Below, piece by piece: positions 16,716 through 25,872 of a stretch of DNA of 64,000 nucleotides (the first letter of the stretch is position 1; every line of letters starts with the position of its first letter). The notes under the pieces are model-generated. The model worked only from the letters and a program-made list of their open reading frames with translations. It was not told the origin of the DNA and did not search any database. This DNA comes from Veillonella nakazawae. GTDB lineage: Bacteria; Bacillota; Negativicutes; Veillonellales; Veillonellaceae. The position numbers and the translations under genes are program-made. The stretch spans positions 85,001-149,000 of the forward strand of contig NZ_AP022321.1 in assembly GCF_013393365.1 (NCBI RefSeq), given 5' to 3'.

Positions 16716-19700
16716 ATGAGTCGGCTCATGTATATTTCTAACTTAGGAAAACAAATCCAATATATAGAAAAGGCTGTTGCCACTTACCCTGAATTGATAC
16801 AGGGCGAGGTGGATATTTGCAATATGAAAAAACAGCCTCTATGGGATGCTACTTTTGAAAGTCGCCTGCGTGCTGCCGATGTAGTGCTCGTAACCAACAT
16901 GGGGGTGGGCTTAGACTCGCCGTTTTTGGAACGTCTGGAACGATGGCTATATGCACATCACCCCAAGTACTGGATCGATGTAGTAGAACCTAAGAAAACA
17001 GATATTCTCTATCGCAATATAGATGTAGACCAGCGGACTCTTCTTGAAAGCTATCGCCGCACTAGTGGTGTCATGAACTATGTGCGCCTTATTAACGGAG
17101 CTTTCAGTACGAAACCGACATCAGAATGGGATAAACCTGACCACATTCCGTGGCAAGCCATTATGGGCCGCGATGGAAATATCTATGAAACCTATGATGA
17201 GTTTATGGATGCCGAAGGCAATCGGGATTGGCCATCCATAGCGGTGTATTTCTATCGCGATGAATGGATTATGGGGGATATTTACTATCAGCAGGCCTTG
17301 TTTGAAGAGATTTATAAACATGGTTACAACCCTATTATCTTTTATGGGCAATATGGGTCCAATCCTCGGGTGGGCATTCCGAATATGAAACTGTCCATGA
17401 ATTACCTGTTTGGTAAGGATGTATTCCCTTTTGATGTGCTCATCAATACTTGTAAATTCTCCTTCCAGTCCTTAGGGGCTCAAACCTTGGAGGAATTAAA
17501 GTTACAAGATTGCCCAATCATTCAAGGGTACACCATATATATGGATGAAGCGTCTTGGGCTCAGGACCCGCAAGGTGTTACGCCATTAGATGTGAATTTA
17601 TCTATATCACAGCCTGAGTTAGATGGTGTTATTCAAGGCGGTGTAGTGGCTTGTCAGACCTTTGATGAGCGTGGTCACTATGTGTATTTACCTGTGAAAG
17701 AGCGCATTGCCGCCGTCGTTCAGCGAGCCATTAAATGGTCTAAGTTGCGCCATATTCCTGTATCAGAGCGAAAAATAGCTATTATTTTACATAACTATCC
17801 GCCGAAGAACTCTAATATTGGTTCTGCCGCAGGCCTTGATACACCTGAATCGGTGCTACGCTTATTGGCTCAGCTGAAGGAAGAAGGCTACCTTGTCGAT
17901 ACGGTGCCAGACACCAGTGCAGACTTGATGGATATGGTAACGTCCCACATGACCAATGACCGATCCATGCTTACCGATGAGTTGTTAGCCTCTGCAGAAG
18001 GTCGCTTGAGCAGTGATGACTACAAAGCGTACTTTGCTACGCTGCCAGCAGACACACAAGCTGCAATGGTTAAAGCTTGGGGGGAGGCCCCAGGAGATGT
18101 ATTTGTCTACGATGATGAAGTAATCATACCGGGCTTCTCTAATGGTAATCTATGGATTACGGTGCAACCGCCGCGAGGCTTCGGAGAGAATGTATCTGCC
18201 ATTTACCACGATCCATGTTTGCCACCACCGCATCAATACTTGGCGTTCTACCACTGGGTTCGGACCGTCTTTGAAGCGGATGCAGTCATTCATGTAGGTA
18301 CCCATGGCTCCTTAGAATGGCTCCCAGGTAAGGGAGCAGGACTCAGTGCTAGCTGTTATCCTGAAATTGGCATCTCTAGTTTGCCAAATATTTACCCATA
18401 CTGGACAACCATCATTGGAGAAGGCATACAGGCTAAGCGGCGTAGTTCAGCCTGTTTAGTGGGCCACTTGTCGCCACCGATGACGACGGCGGGTCTCTAC
18501 GATGAGTTTGAAGAACTAGAAGCCTTACTCGATGAGCATAGCCACTTTGAACAGGAACATCCTGAAAGTGTGTCTGAAATTGGAGAGGTCATTCGAGAAA
18601 AAGCCTTAGCCTGCCATCTTATCGATGAAGAACAAGGACCTACGATGGAGCTAGATGCTGTTATTACGGAAGTCCACGAAAAACTAACTGATTTGAAACA
18701 TATGCAGATGCGCAATGGCTTACATATTTTGGGGCAAGGACCTGAGGGGACGGATTTAGAAGAATTTATTACTGCCATCATACGAACCCCTCAAGGGGAT
18801 ATTGCATCGGCCTTAGAAACATTAGCTGCGGAGATGGGCTATGATTGGACGCATTTAGAGCAGCACAGTGGTGAACTCTCTGATGAGGGCACTCGTAATA
18901 GCGTAATCATTGACCGTATTTGGAATGAATTACGTACCTTTGTATCTAATGTCATGCATAACACAGATTATGAGATCGTTCCTAGTTTACAACCTTTGGC
19001 TGAGGCTATCCTTTGTGAATACATTCCTAAATTAGGTGAAACCAAGAATGAGCTCATTTCCATATCTAAAGCCTTACAAGGGACTTACGTTGAGCCAGGC
19101 CCTGGGGGTGCGCCATCGAGTGGTCAAGTAGATGTACTTCCTACAGGACGAAACTTCTATGGCTTAGATGAGCGTGCTTTACCGACGAAGATAGCGTACC
19201 AACTAGGTATAGACTTGGCAGATCAAGTCATTGCTGATTATATTTTAAATGAACAGCGCTATCCGGAGACGGTTGGCATTATCCTTTGGGCTAGTAGCAA
19301 TTCTAGAAGTCACGGTCAGTGTTTAGGTGAGTTCCTCTATTTGCTAGGGGTTCGCCCTAAGTGGCAATCCAATGGCCGCATTTCTGGGTTAGAGGTTATC
19401 CCATTAGAGGAATTACAACGACCTCGTATCGACGTGATGGGCCGTATCAGTGGTCTCATTCGAGATATGATGCCTACTGCTATCAGCTGGCTCGACAAGG
19501 CGGTTGAACTGGTGGCAGACCTAGATGAACCATTAGAAGATAATTATGTGAAAAAGCATATTCACGACGATGTAGACTGGCTCGTAGAACAAGGTGAAGA
19601 TCCTCTGCTAGCCACTAAGAAGGCTCGCCTTCGTATCTTCGGTGACCCGCCACAAGCCTATGGCACCGGGGTAGGCGCCTTGATAGAAGGTAAAAACTGG

Positions 19701-20339
19701 GAGTCCTTAAACGATATTGCGCAAGTATATAGCAAGTGGAGTAGCTTTCACCTGCACAAGGATGTGCCACAAGATATGCGGCTATTCCAACGTCGCCTCA
19801 CGACTATGGATGTGACCATCAAGAATGAAGACAATCGGGAGACACATATTTTGAGTGCTGATGATTATTACAGCTATCATGGTGGGCTCATTGCGGCGGT
19901 GCGAAACGCAAAAGGCAGTGCTCCTCGCGCGTATGTGGGGGATAGCACAGATCGTAGTCGCGTCGTGATGCGGTCCTTGTCAGATGAGTTCCGCCGCGTT
20001 GTACAAGGGGAAACACAGAACCCAAAATTCATTCAAGCCATGATGAAACATGGATACAAAGGGGCATCGGACATGTCTAATGTAGTGTCTCATAGCTTTG
20101 GCTGGGATGCGACGAGCGATATAGTTCCCGATTGGGTCTATGAAGGCTATGCGAACAAGTATGCCTTAGACAAAACGGTACAAGACTGGATGCGCGACGT
20201 AAACCCTTGGGCATTACAGCGCATTGCAGAAATCTTGTTAGAAGCTGCTCAACGTGGCTATTGGGATGCAGATCAAGAGATATTACAAGATTTGCAGTCT
20301 TTATATCTTTCCATAGAAGGTGTTATAGAAGGGCGTTAG
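16716..20339 (+). CDS. CobN/HmuS-like catalytic subunit of an ATP-dependent tetrapyrrole chelatase
   Basis: A 1207-residue protein of the CobN/ChlH superfamily. Recognisable segments are FYRDEWIMGD near residue 190, KIAIILHNYPPKNSNIGSA near 355 (the ATP-grasp-like core signature of CobN), YHDPCLPPPHQYLAFYHWV and VIHVGTHGSLEWLPGKGAGLS near 530, and RNFYGLDERALPTKIAYQLG near 810, all diagnostic. CobN inserts cobalt into hydrogenobyrinic acid diamide, but homologues inside haem-uptake operons of Bacteroidota (HmuS) are implicated in removing iron from haem. Here it is enclosed by TonB receptors and ABC binding proteins, which favours an uptake role over de novo B12 synthesis; that is inference. 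It lies 1 nt before the next lipoprotein gene. Confidence 0.9.
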   Translation: MSRLMYISNLGKQIQYIEKAVATYPELIQGEVDICNMKKQPLWDATFESRLRAADVVLVTNMGVGLDSPFLERLERWLYAHHPKYWIDVVEPKKTDILYRNIDVDQRTLLESYRRTSGVMNYVRLINGAFSTKPTSEWDKPDHIPWQAIMGRDGNIYETYDEFMDAEGNRDWPSIAVYFYRDEWIMGDIYYQQALFEEIYKHGYNPIIFYGQYGSNPRVGIPNMKLSMNYLFGKDVFPFDVLINTCKFSFQSLGAQTLEELKLQDCPIIQGYTIYMDEASWAQDPQGVTPLDVNLSISQPELDGVIQGGVVACQTFDERGHYVYLPVKERIAAVVQRAIKWSKLRHIPVSERKIAIILHNYPPKNSNIGSAAGLDTPESVLRLLAQLKEEGYLVDTVPDTSADLMDMVTSHMTNDRSMLTDELLASAEGRLSSDDYKAYFATLPADTQAAMVKAWGEAPGDVFVYDDEVIIPGFSNGNLWITVQPPRGFGENVSAIYHDPCLPPPHQYLAFYHWVRTVFEADAVIHVGTHGSLEWLPGKGAGLSASCYPEIGISSLPNIYPYWTTIIGEGIQAKRRSSACLVGHLSPPMTTAGLYDEFEELEALLDEHSHFEQEHPESVSEIGEVIREKALACHLIDEEQGPTMELDAVITEVHEKLTDLKHMQMRNGLHILGQGPEGTDLEEFITAIIRTPQGDIASALETLAAEMGYDWTHLEQHSGELSDEGTRNSVIIDRIWNELRTFVSNVMHNTDYEIVPSLQPLAEAILCEYIPKLGETKNELISISKALQGTYVEPGPGGAPSSGQVDVLPTGRNFYGLDERALPTKIAYQLGIDLADQVIADYILNEQRYPETVGIILWASSNSRSHGQCLGEFLYLLGVRPKWQSNGRISGLEVIPLEELQRPRIDVMGRISGLIRDMMPTAISWLDKAVELVADLDEPLEDNYVKKHIHDDVDWLVEQGEDPLLATKKARLRIFGDPPQAYGTGVGALIEGKNWESLNDIAQVYSKWSSFHLHKDVPQDMRLFQRRLTTMDVTIKNEDNRETHILSADDYYSYHGGLIAAVRNAKGSAPRAYVGDSTDRSRVVMRSLSDEFRRVVQGETQNPKFIQAMMKHGYKGASDMSNVVSHSFGWDATSDIVPDWVYEGYANKYALDKTVQDWMRDVNPWALQRIAEILLEAAQRGYWDADQEILQDLQSLYLSIEGVIEGR

Positions 20340-20340
20340 T

Positions 20341-21252
20341 ATGAAACAAAGAATATCGATTATATGCACCATAGTCATGATGGTACTGCTGGTGGTCGGT
20401 TGTGGACCTACACAAACGGGGACGACTGGCGCTACACATCAGGTGACAGATGGTGCCGGCGTAGCCGTTACGGTGCCTAGCGAGCCTAAGCGCATCGTTC
20501 CTATCGCGGCGAGTACAGAGGATATCGTCTTATCCTTAGTTGATCCGAGCCGAGTAGCTGCTGTGGGCACTGTGGTAAACAATGTGCCTGAGGCGTCAGC
20601 TAAGGTAGAGAAACATGTGAAAGCAACTGCTGAGTCCATGCTCTCTGTACAGCCTGACTTAGTATTAGTTCCAAACTGGATGTCTCCTGATGCGATTGGG
20701 GAAATGCGGAATATGCAAATACCAGTGTATGTGTATAAGACGCCGACTACGGTAGAAGAAGCAAAAGCAGTTATTCATGAAATTGCTGGTCTTTTACATG
20801 CCTCTGATGAAACTATGATTGCTAGCATGGATGCAGATTTGAAAACTGTAGAAGACATAGCAAATAAGCATAGTGGGGAACGTCCTTTGGTGGCGTTTTA
20901 CACGCAATTTGGTCTTACAGGTGGCAAAGGGTCAACCTTTGATGACATGACTAAATATCTGAAGGTAAACAATGCGGCCGCTCAATTAGGTTTAGGGCCT
21001 TTTGATAACGGGACGCGAGAGGATTTAATTAAAGCCAATCCAGATATTATTATCATTCCGTCTGTGGACTATACTTCTGATGGCACTACGCCAGCAGCGG
21101 CAGAACAGCTTTATTCTGATCCTGCGTTGCAAGGTGTTAAGGCCATCGCCAATCGTCGTGTGTTCCTCGTAGACTCCTCGCAGGTCATGAGTTATTCCCA
21201 ATTCATGACTCGTGCAATGGTTTCTATGGCACAAAATATATATAGCAAGTGA
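20341..21252 (+). CDS. Second ABC substrate-binding lipoprotein, metal-chelate type
   Basis: A 303-residue lipoprotein (lipobox VVGC, mature Cys21) of the same fold class as the product at 10873-11826, with SEPKRIVPIAASTEDIVLSL, QPDLVLVPNWMS, and ANPDIIIIPSVDYTSD. The two are clearly related but far from identical. No second permease or ATPase lies nearby, so this protein probably feeds the one importer upstream, perhaps with a different ligand form. It starts one base after the cobN-like stop and is followed by a receptor gene, tying periplasmic binding to chelatase and outer-membrane uptake. Confidence 0.88.
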   Translation: MKQRISIICTIVMMVLLVVGCGPTQTGTTGATHQVTDGAGVAVTVPSEPKRIVPIAASTEDIVLSLVDPSRVAAVGTVVNNVPEASAKVEKHVKATAESMLSVQPDLVLVPNWMSPDAIGEMRNMQIPVYVYKTPTTVEEAKAVIHEIAGLLHASDETMIASMDADLKTVEDIANKHSGERPLVAFYTQFGLTGGKGSTFDDMTKYLKVNNAAAQLGLGPFDNGTREDLIKANPDIIIIPSVDYTSDGTTPAAAEQLYSDPALQGVKAIANRRVFLVDSSQVMSYSQFMTRAMVSMAQNIYSK

Positions 21253-21275
21253 TTTAGTGTGTGTGGAGGTTTTTT

Positions 21276-23144
21276 ATGAAAGTATCAAGAATGCAACGAT
21301 TATCCCTATACGTAGGGTTAGCCCTCGTATTTGGTAGCACTTTGAGTGCTCCTAATGTATTAGCTGTTGAAGCTGGTGATGCGAAAGAAGCGCATACCAT
21401 TGTTGTTACTGCTACACGTAGTGAACAACAGCTTTCAGAAGTGCCAGCTAGTGTAGGCATAGTAACAGGTGACGATATTCGTGAGCGCCATGCTACGAAT
21501 ATGAACGAAGCCTTGAACATCGTACCAGGCGTAGACATTAATACGTATGGTGGTGGCGTAGGTTACACGAACTCCAATGCATTCCGCATCAATGGGTCTG
21601 ACCAAGTATTATACTTGGTAGACGGCATCAATATGGGCGCAGCTGGTGTAAACCCGCCGATGACTATTTTAAAAGATATGTCTAGCATTGATCGCGTTGA
21701 AGTACAACGTGGTGCAGGTTCTACCTTGTATGGTTCCGGTGCCATCGGTGGTGTAGTTAACGTAATCACTGCAAAACCTGAGCAAGGTGTACAAACTAAA
21801 CTCCGCGTTATGGGCGGCAGCAACGACTTAGAGCAATACGCTATTACTAACGAAGGTAGCAAAAACGATTGGTACTGGCGTGTAGGCTTACAAAAAGATA
21901 TCATCGGCTCCTATAAAGATGGTCATGGCGTGCGCATTCCTCAACACGGTAACAGCCATACTGCATCCTTCATGGTAGGCAATAAAATCAATGAGAAGAA
22001 CGATGTGAAAGTATCTTACGATACATACCGTGGCGATGTAATGTACTCTGACCATTTAGGTGCCCTTAATCACATTCGTTATGGTAATGAAGCAAATGAC
22101 TCCTTGCGTGCGATTTGGAATAATAAAATTAGCAGCCGCTGGAGCCATCAATTATACTTGATGAATAATCACTACAAAACAACATACGATGGGTACTTAA
22201 CAGATGTGAAGACTCGTGGTATTGGTGATCAAGTTACGTATAAAGCAAAAGACCATACTGTAGTAGGCGGCTTTGATTGGCGTCAAGATAAAGTGGTTAA
22301 CATGGGCGGCGTGAAGCTTACGAACGCATCTTACTTTATTCAAGATGAATGGAAATTTGCTCCTAAGTGGACTGTAACACCTGGTATCCGCATTGACCAT
22401 CATTCCTCCTTCGGTACGCATACATCTCCATCCATCAGCCTAGGCTATGATGTAAATGCAAAAACAAATGTATATGCTGCATATAAAGAGTACTTCTTGG
22501 CACCTACACCATACCAATTATTTGATGGTTTCAATGGCAACCGCAATTTGAAACCGGAAACAGGTCATGAATTTGATTTAGGTGTACACCACAAATTCGG
22601 TAAAACATGGAATAGTAATCTTAGCTTCTTCAGCCGTAGTACGAAGGATAAAATCGGTTGGGTTATGACAAACCCTGCAGCTTTCACAGGTCAATATCGC
22701 AATTTCGATACTGAAAAAGCTCATGGCATCAACGCAGATGTGCGTAAACAATTGACTAAGCACTTGTCCGCACGTCTTGGCTATACTTATACTCATATCG
22801 ATGCAACACCAACTCGCAAAGCAAACCGTGATGGATATGTACCAAAACATGCTGTTAACGCAGGTCTTGATTACAACGATGCTAAATGGGATGCTCATTT
22901 GGATATTCGCGGTATCATCAACCGTCCTGGTACAGCCGATAATGTATTCCCGCGCAAAACTTACTGGTTGGCTGACATCAGCGCAAACTACCGAGTACGC
23001 GAAAACGTAACTGTATTTGGTCGTATCAACAATATCTTTGATACTTACTATGCAGAACAATCTAGCGTTCGTTGGGGGAACCCTGGTGACTGGTGGCCAG
23101 GTCAAGGTCGTAACTTCCGCTTAGGACTTGAAGTGACTATTTAA
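21276..23144 (+). CDS. TonB-dependent receptor (third in cluster), BtuB-like class
   Basis: A 622-residue receptor with a signal peptide (MQRLSLYVGLALVFGSTLS region), a TonB box HTIVVTATR, a plug with FRINGSDQVLYLVDGIN and IDRVEVQRGAGSTLYGSGAIGGVVNVI, and a barrel ending LRLGLEVTI. It belongs to a different subgroup from the tandem pair upstream, lacking their SIPTS and NGVPMNLNGKGG segments. The ATG at 21276 has TGGAGG at good spacing, better than the in-frame start 15 nt upstream. It is the last gene of the block; a terminator follows at 23174. Confidence 0.92.
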   Translation: MKVSRMQRLSLYVGLALVFGSTLSAPNVLAVEAGDAKEAHTIVVTATRSEQQLSEVPASVGIVTGDDIRERHATNMNEALNIVPGVDINTYGGGVGYTNSNAFRINGSDQVLYLVDGINMGAAGVNPPMTILKDMSSIDRVEVQRGAGSTLYGSGAIGGVVNVITAKPEQGVQTKLRVMGGSNDLEQYAITNEGSKNDWYWRVGLQKDIIGSYKDGHGVRIPQHGNSHTASFMVGNKINEKNDVKVSYDTYRGDVMYSDHLGALNHIRYGNEANDSLRAIWNNKISSRWSHQLYLMNNHYKTTYDGYLTDVKTRGIGDQVTYKAKDHTVVGGFDWRQDKVVNMGGVKLTNASYFIQDEWKFAPKWTVTPGIRIDHHSSFGTHTSPSISLGYDVNAKTNVYAAYKEYFLAPTPYQLFDGFNGNRNLKPETGHEFDLGVHHKFGKTWNSNLSFFSRSTKDKIGWVMTNPAAFTGQYRNFDTEKAHGINADVRKQLTKHLSARLGYTYTHIDATPTRKANRDGYVPKHAVNAGLDYNDAKWDAHLDIRGIINRPGTADNVFPRKTYWLADISANYRVRENVTVFGRINNIFDTYYAEQSSVRWGNPGDWWPGQGRNFRLGLEVTI

Positions 23145-23173
23145 TAGTTATAAACCTTAATAATCATCATTCT

Positions 23174-23205
23174 GAAAGAGCCTTTCGTTAGGCTCTTTCA
23201 TTTTT
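23174..23205 (+). terminator. Terminator of the uptake/chelatase block
   Basis: GAAAGAGCC and GGCTCTTTC pair around TTTCGTTA and are followed by TTTTT, 30 nt after the last receptor stop. Confidence 0.9.
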
Positions 23206-23481
23206 ACATTAATATATCGTGGTATAGTAGTACAATAATATGAGATTTATTTTCAATAACCAATAAATTGGGCATATGTAAATAAGTATGTGTTATAAAA
23301 CTATAGATTTTCTATAGTAAAAGCTCTATAATATTATGTATCTATATATATCTATGTATTTGTATAATATGTTTTGTGATGTATCAAATATTTCCTTGTA
23401 AAGTAAGTGTTATTGGTTACTTTCACAGTTAGTATAGCCTCCCCATCGAGGCAGTTTCTTTTTTAGAGGAGTTGGATCTGA
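23206..23481 (+). promoter_or_regulatory. AT-rich leader with hairpin before the aminotransferase
   Basis: The region is very AT-rich up to about 23430. At 23436-23464 GCCTC and GAGGC pair around CCCAT and are followed, after AGTTTC, by six T. This is a short attenuator-like hairpin directly before the AGAGGAG ribosome site. I see no gene here. Confidence 0.4.
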
Positions 23482-24798
23482 ATGAAACAACCAGAATTGT
23501 CGCCGTATATGATGGCTCGAAAGCCGTCTGGCATTCGCCTAGGACAAATTAAATTCTTGGAACGTAAGAACCCACCAATTTTGGTGAATGGTTCTATTGG
23601 TAATGTAATGCGTCCTATGCATCCCGCCATGCAGCGTCGGTTGTTCGATTTGGGCGGTGTGAATAGTCCATTCCATAATGGTATTGTGCCATACGTACCA
23701 ACTACGGGGACTGATGAATGTCGCGAAGCATTCCTTCACATTTTACGCAGCCAAGGTTTCGATACAACTGGTCTTGATGTACTCGTAACAGATGGTGCAT
23801 CCATGGCGATGGAAATCATCATGCTTGGCGTATGTGGCGGTGCTGGTGAAGAGGAACGCCCTCTTTTAATGTTCAACCCATCTTATACAAACTATGATGC
23901 AGTAGGTCTTCGTATCGGTCGTAAAACAGTCACTGTTGAGCGTGAGCTTAACGAAAATGGCGAGTTTGAATTGCCATCCGTTGAAACTGTTGAACAACGC
24001 ATTATCGATACAAAACCGGGTGCGTTGCTCATCATTCCTTACGATAACCCAACAGGTCAATTATTCAGTAAAGAAACGTTGATTGAATATGCAAAATTAT
24101 GTGTTAAACATAATTTGTGGATTATTTCTGACGAAGCGTACCGCGAATTGGCTTACGAAAAAGGGAAAGAAACATCTAGTATCTGGGCTTTAACCGATAA
24201 GGATGTGCCTGGCATTGAAGGCCGTCGTATCAGCCTTGAAACGGCTAGTAAGGTATGGAATGCTTGTGGTCTACGCATTGGCGCCATCATTACAGATAAT
24301 AAATTGTGCTATGAAAAATCTGTAGCTGAATATACAGCGAACCTTAGTGCTAATACACTAGGCCAATATATCTTTGGTGCTTTGGCTCATGAAAGCCACG
24401 CAGAGCTTCATAACTGGTATGAGCAACAACGGGACTACTACCGTAAGATGATTTTTGAACTCTATGAAGGTTTTAAAGAGGTAGAACCTGATTTCATCGT
24501 ATCTCGTCCAGAAGCGTCTATTTACTTTGTTATTGACGTACGGAAGGTAGCAAAACCTGGCTTTGACGGTGTAGAATTTGCCTCTTGGTGTGCTGAACAT
24601 GGTGCAGTAAGCCTTGATGACGGTAAAGAGTATACACTTCTCATGGCTCCACTCAATGGTTTCTACAGTGGTAAAAAAGGCGAAGATAATCCAGGCAGAA
24701 CGCAATTGCGCGTATCATTCTGTGAAAATCCAGAGCTATTGCGCTTGGCGCCTGAATTACTATCTAAACTATTCAGAGCTTACGAAGCACAACGATAG
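23482..24798 (+). CDS. Pyridoxal-phosphate aminotransferase, class I/II
   Basis: A 438-residue fold-type I aminotransferase. It carries VTDGASMAMEIIMLGVCGG in the cofactor phosphate region, the conserved PYDNPTGQLFS, the SDEAYREL segment (Asp and Tyr contact the pyridine ring), and the Schiff-base lysine in SLETASKVWNACGLRIGAII. The amino donor and acceptor cannot be assigned; relatives are generally annotated as aspartate- or aromatic-type aminotransferases. It has a clear AGAGGAGTT ribosome site and its own terminator, so it is probably monocistronic. Confidence 0.9.
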   Translation: MKQPELSPYMMARKPSGIRLGQIKFLERKNPPILVNGSIGNVMRPMHPAMQRRLFDLGGVNSPFHNGIVPYVPTTGTDECREAFLHILRSQGFDTTGLDVLVTDGASMAMEIIMLGVCGGAGEEERPLLMFNPSYTNYDAVGLRIGRKTVTVERELNENGEFELPSVETVEQRIIDTKPGALLIIPYDNPTGQLFSKETLIEYAKLCVKHNLWIISDEAYRELAYEKGKETSSIWALTDKDVPGIEGRRISLETASKVWNACGLRIGAIITDNKLCYEKSVAEYTANLSANTLGQYIFGALAHESHAELHNWYEQQRDYYRKMIFELYEGFKEVEPDFIVSRPEASIYFVIDVRKVAKPGFDGVEFASWCAEHGAVSLDDGKEYTLLMAPLNGFYSGKKGEDNPGRTQLRVSFCENPELLRLAPELLSKLFRAYEAQR

Positions 24799-24821
24799 AA
24801 GAAGTATAATTCTAATATAAT

Positions 24822-24850
24822 AGATGCCCTCCTTTTGGAGGGCATTTTTA
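24822..24850 (+). terminator. Terminator of the aminotransferase gene
   Basis: ATGCCCTCC pairs with GGAGGGCAT across a short loop, followed by TTTTTAG, 24 nt after the stop. Confidence 0.88.
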
Positions 24851-24921
24851 GTTGAATTATTATTACCATAATATTGTTAGTAAAATTAATAAAATAATGA
24901 TAGAATTATGATATAAAAATC

Positions 24922-24960
24922 AAAAAGAGCTATAATCACATGTATTATAGCTCTTTTTCT
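24922..24960. terminator. Second terminator, bidirectional
   Basis: AAAAAGAGCTATAAT and ATTATAGCTCTTTTT form a perfect long stem around CACATGT. It has T-runs on both strands and lies between convergent genes, so it can end the ArsR-like gene on the minus strand as well. Confidence 0.88.
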
Positions 24961-24993
24961 TTTATCCCTAAGTATAGTGAATAAGGGAGAATT

Positions 24994-25482
24994 TTATTTT
25001 CTGTTTTCATCATAATCGAATCCCTTAGTATTGATTTCGACAGCGAGTTGCTCGCCAGGCACAGAGGTTTCCTCTGTTGTAGGATACGAAGTGTCTTCTA
25101 AGTTAAGCGTTTTTAATAATTTATCGATATCATCCGATTGAATGGATACATCTTTATCATCCGATTGGATGGATACCTCTTTGTTATACCATTCGCCGAA
25201 CTCACGAATTACTTTTTCGTTACGGCGGAAATAGGTATACTGATCAATCTTGCGAGACTCTACGAGTTCCGCATTTTCTAAGATGCTCATAAATGTAGAG
25301 ATGGAAGATTGAGATACACCACAGCGCTTTTGAATACTCTTAACACTTACACTGTTAGGGAAATCGATAAGAGTTTTAGTGTGTACTTGCACACCAAATT
25401 CTTTCTCTGGTTGCTTTAGCCACAATATAATATCTAACCGATGTGGATTTGATAATGCTTTCAAGATTCTTAACGGGTCCAT
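24994..25482 (-). CDS. ArsR-like winged-helix regulator
   Basis: A 162-residue protein whose first about 95 residues form an ArsR-type winged helix (MDPLRILKALSNPHRLDIIL, then SIQKRCGVSQSSISTFMSIL as recognition helix). No ArsR metal-binding CxC is visible. A C-terminal tail of about 65 acidic residues contains a tandem VSIQSDDKD/VSIQSDDID repeat. It has GAGGAGG before the start and is divergent from fixCXAB, sharing a 390-nt intergenic region, so it may regulate that operon; that is inference. Confidence 0.82.
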   Translation of the reverse strand: MDPLRILKALSNPHRLDIILWLKQPEKEFGVQVHTKTLIDFPNSVSVKSIQKRCGVSQSSISTFMSILENAELVESRKIDQYTYFRRNEKVIREFGEWYNKEVSIQSDDKDVSIQSDDIDKLLKTLNLEDTSYPTTEETSVPGEQLAVEINTKGFDYDENRK

Positions 25483-25525
25483 ATGGCCTCCTCTGGTAAT
25501 TCCAAAATAATGAGTGCCTAACCTT

Positions 25526-25550
25526 GACCGTGGTCTTGCATTATGCGGTC
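25526..25550. promoter_or_regulatory. Dyad upstream of the ArsR-like gene
   Basis: GACCG and CGGTC face each other across 15 nt, and the left arm is part of a smaller palindrome GACCGTGGTC. It lies 44-68 nt before the ArsR-like start in the intergenic region shared with fixC, a plausible operator. TATAAT-like hexamers occur on both sides. Confidence 0.35.
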
Positions 25551-25872
25551 GTATTATACGCGTGTTGCTCCGTATAGGGTTTTTCCTACTTTTATCATAC
25601 GCTACTTTGACTGTGAAAGCTAGATAAACTTATAAATTTCACGAATTGATGAATTTTGTTGCACCTGTTGGTAATGAATAGTATGCAATAGTATAAGTAT
25701 ATAATGAGTATATATACATCCTATAGAGCTATTTACAACATAATGTTAAAAAATATAGAATATATTCATTTTTCTGTGGTAATTTTTAGAGGTATTTTGG
25801 TTCTTAATAGAGAAATATATATACTATATGAACTTATGTAAGTCTAAGCTTTGATTTAAAGGAGCTGAGTAT

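Noticed and set aside
22578..23105. 175-codon minus-strand frame inside the third TonB receptor
   Set aside because: It lies opposite a clear receptor barrel and shows no domain; a shadow of alternating beta-strand codons.
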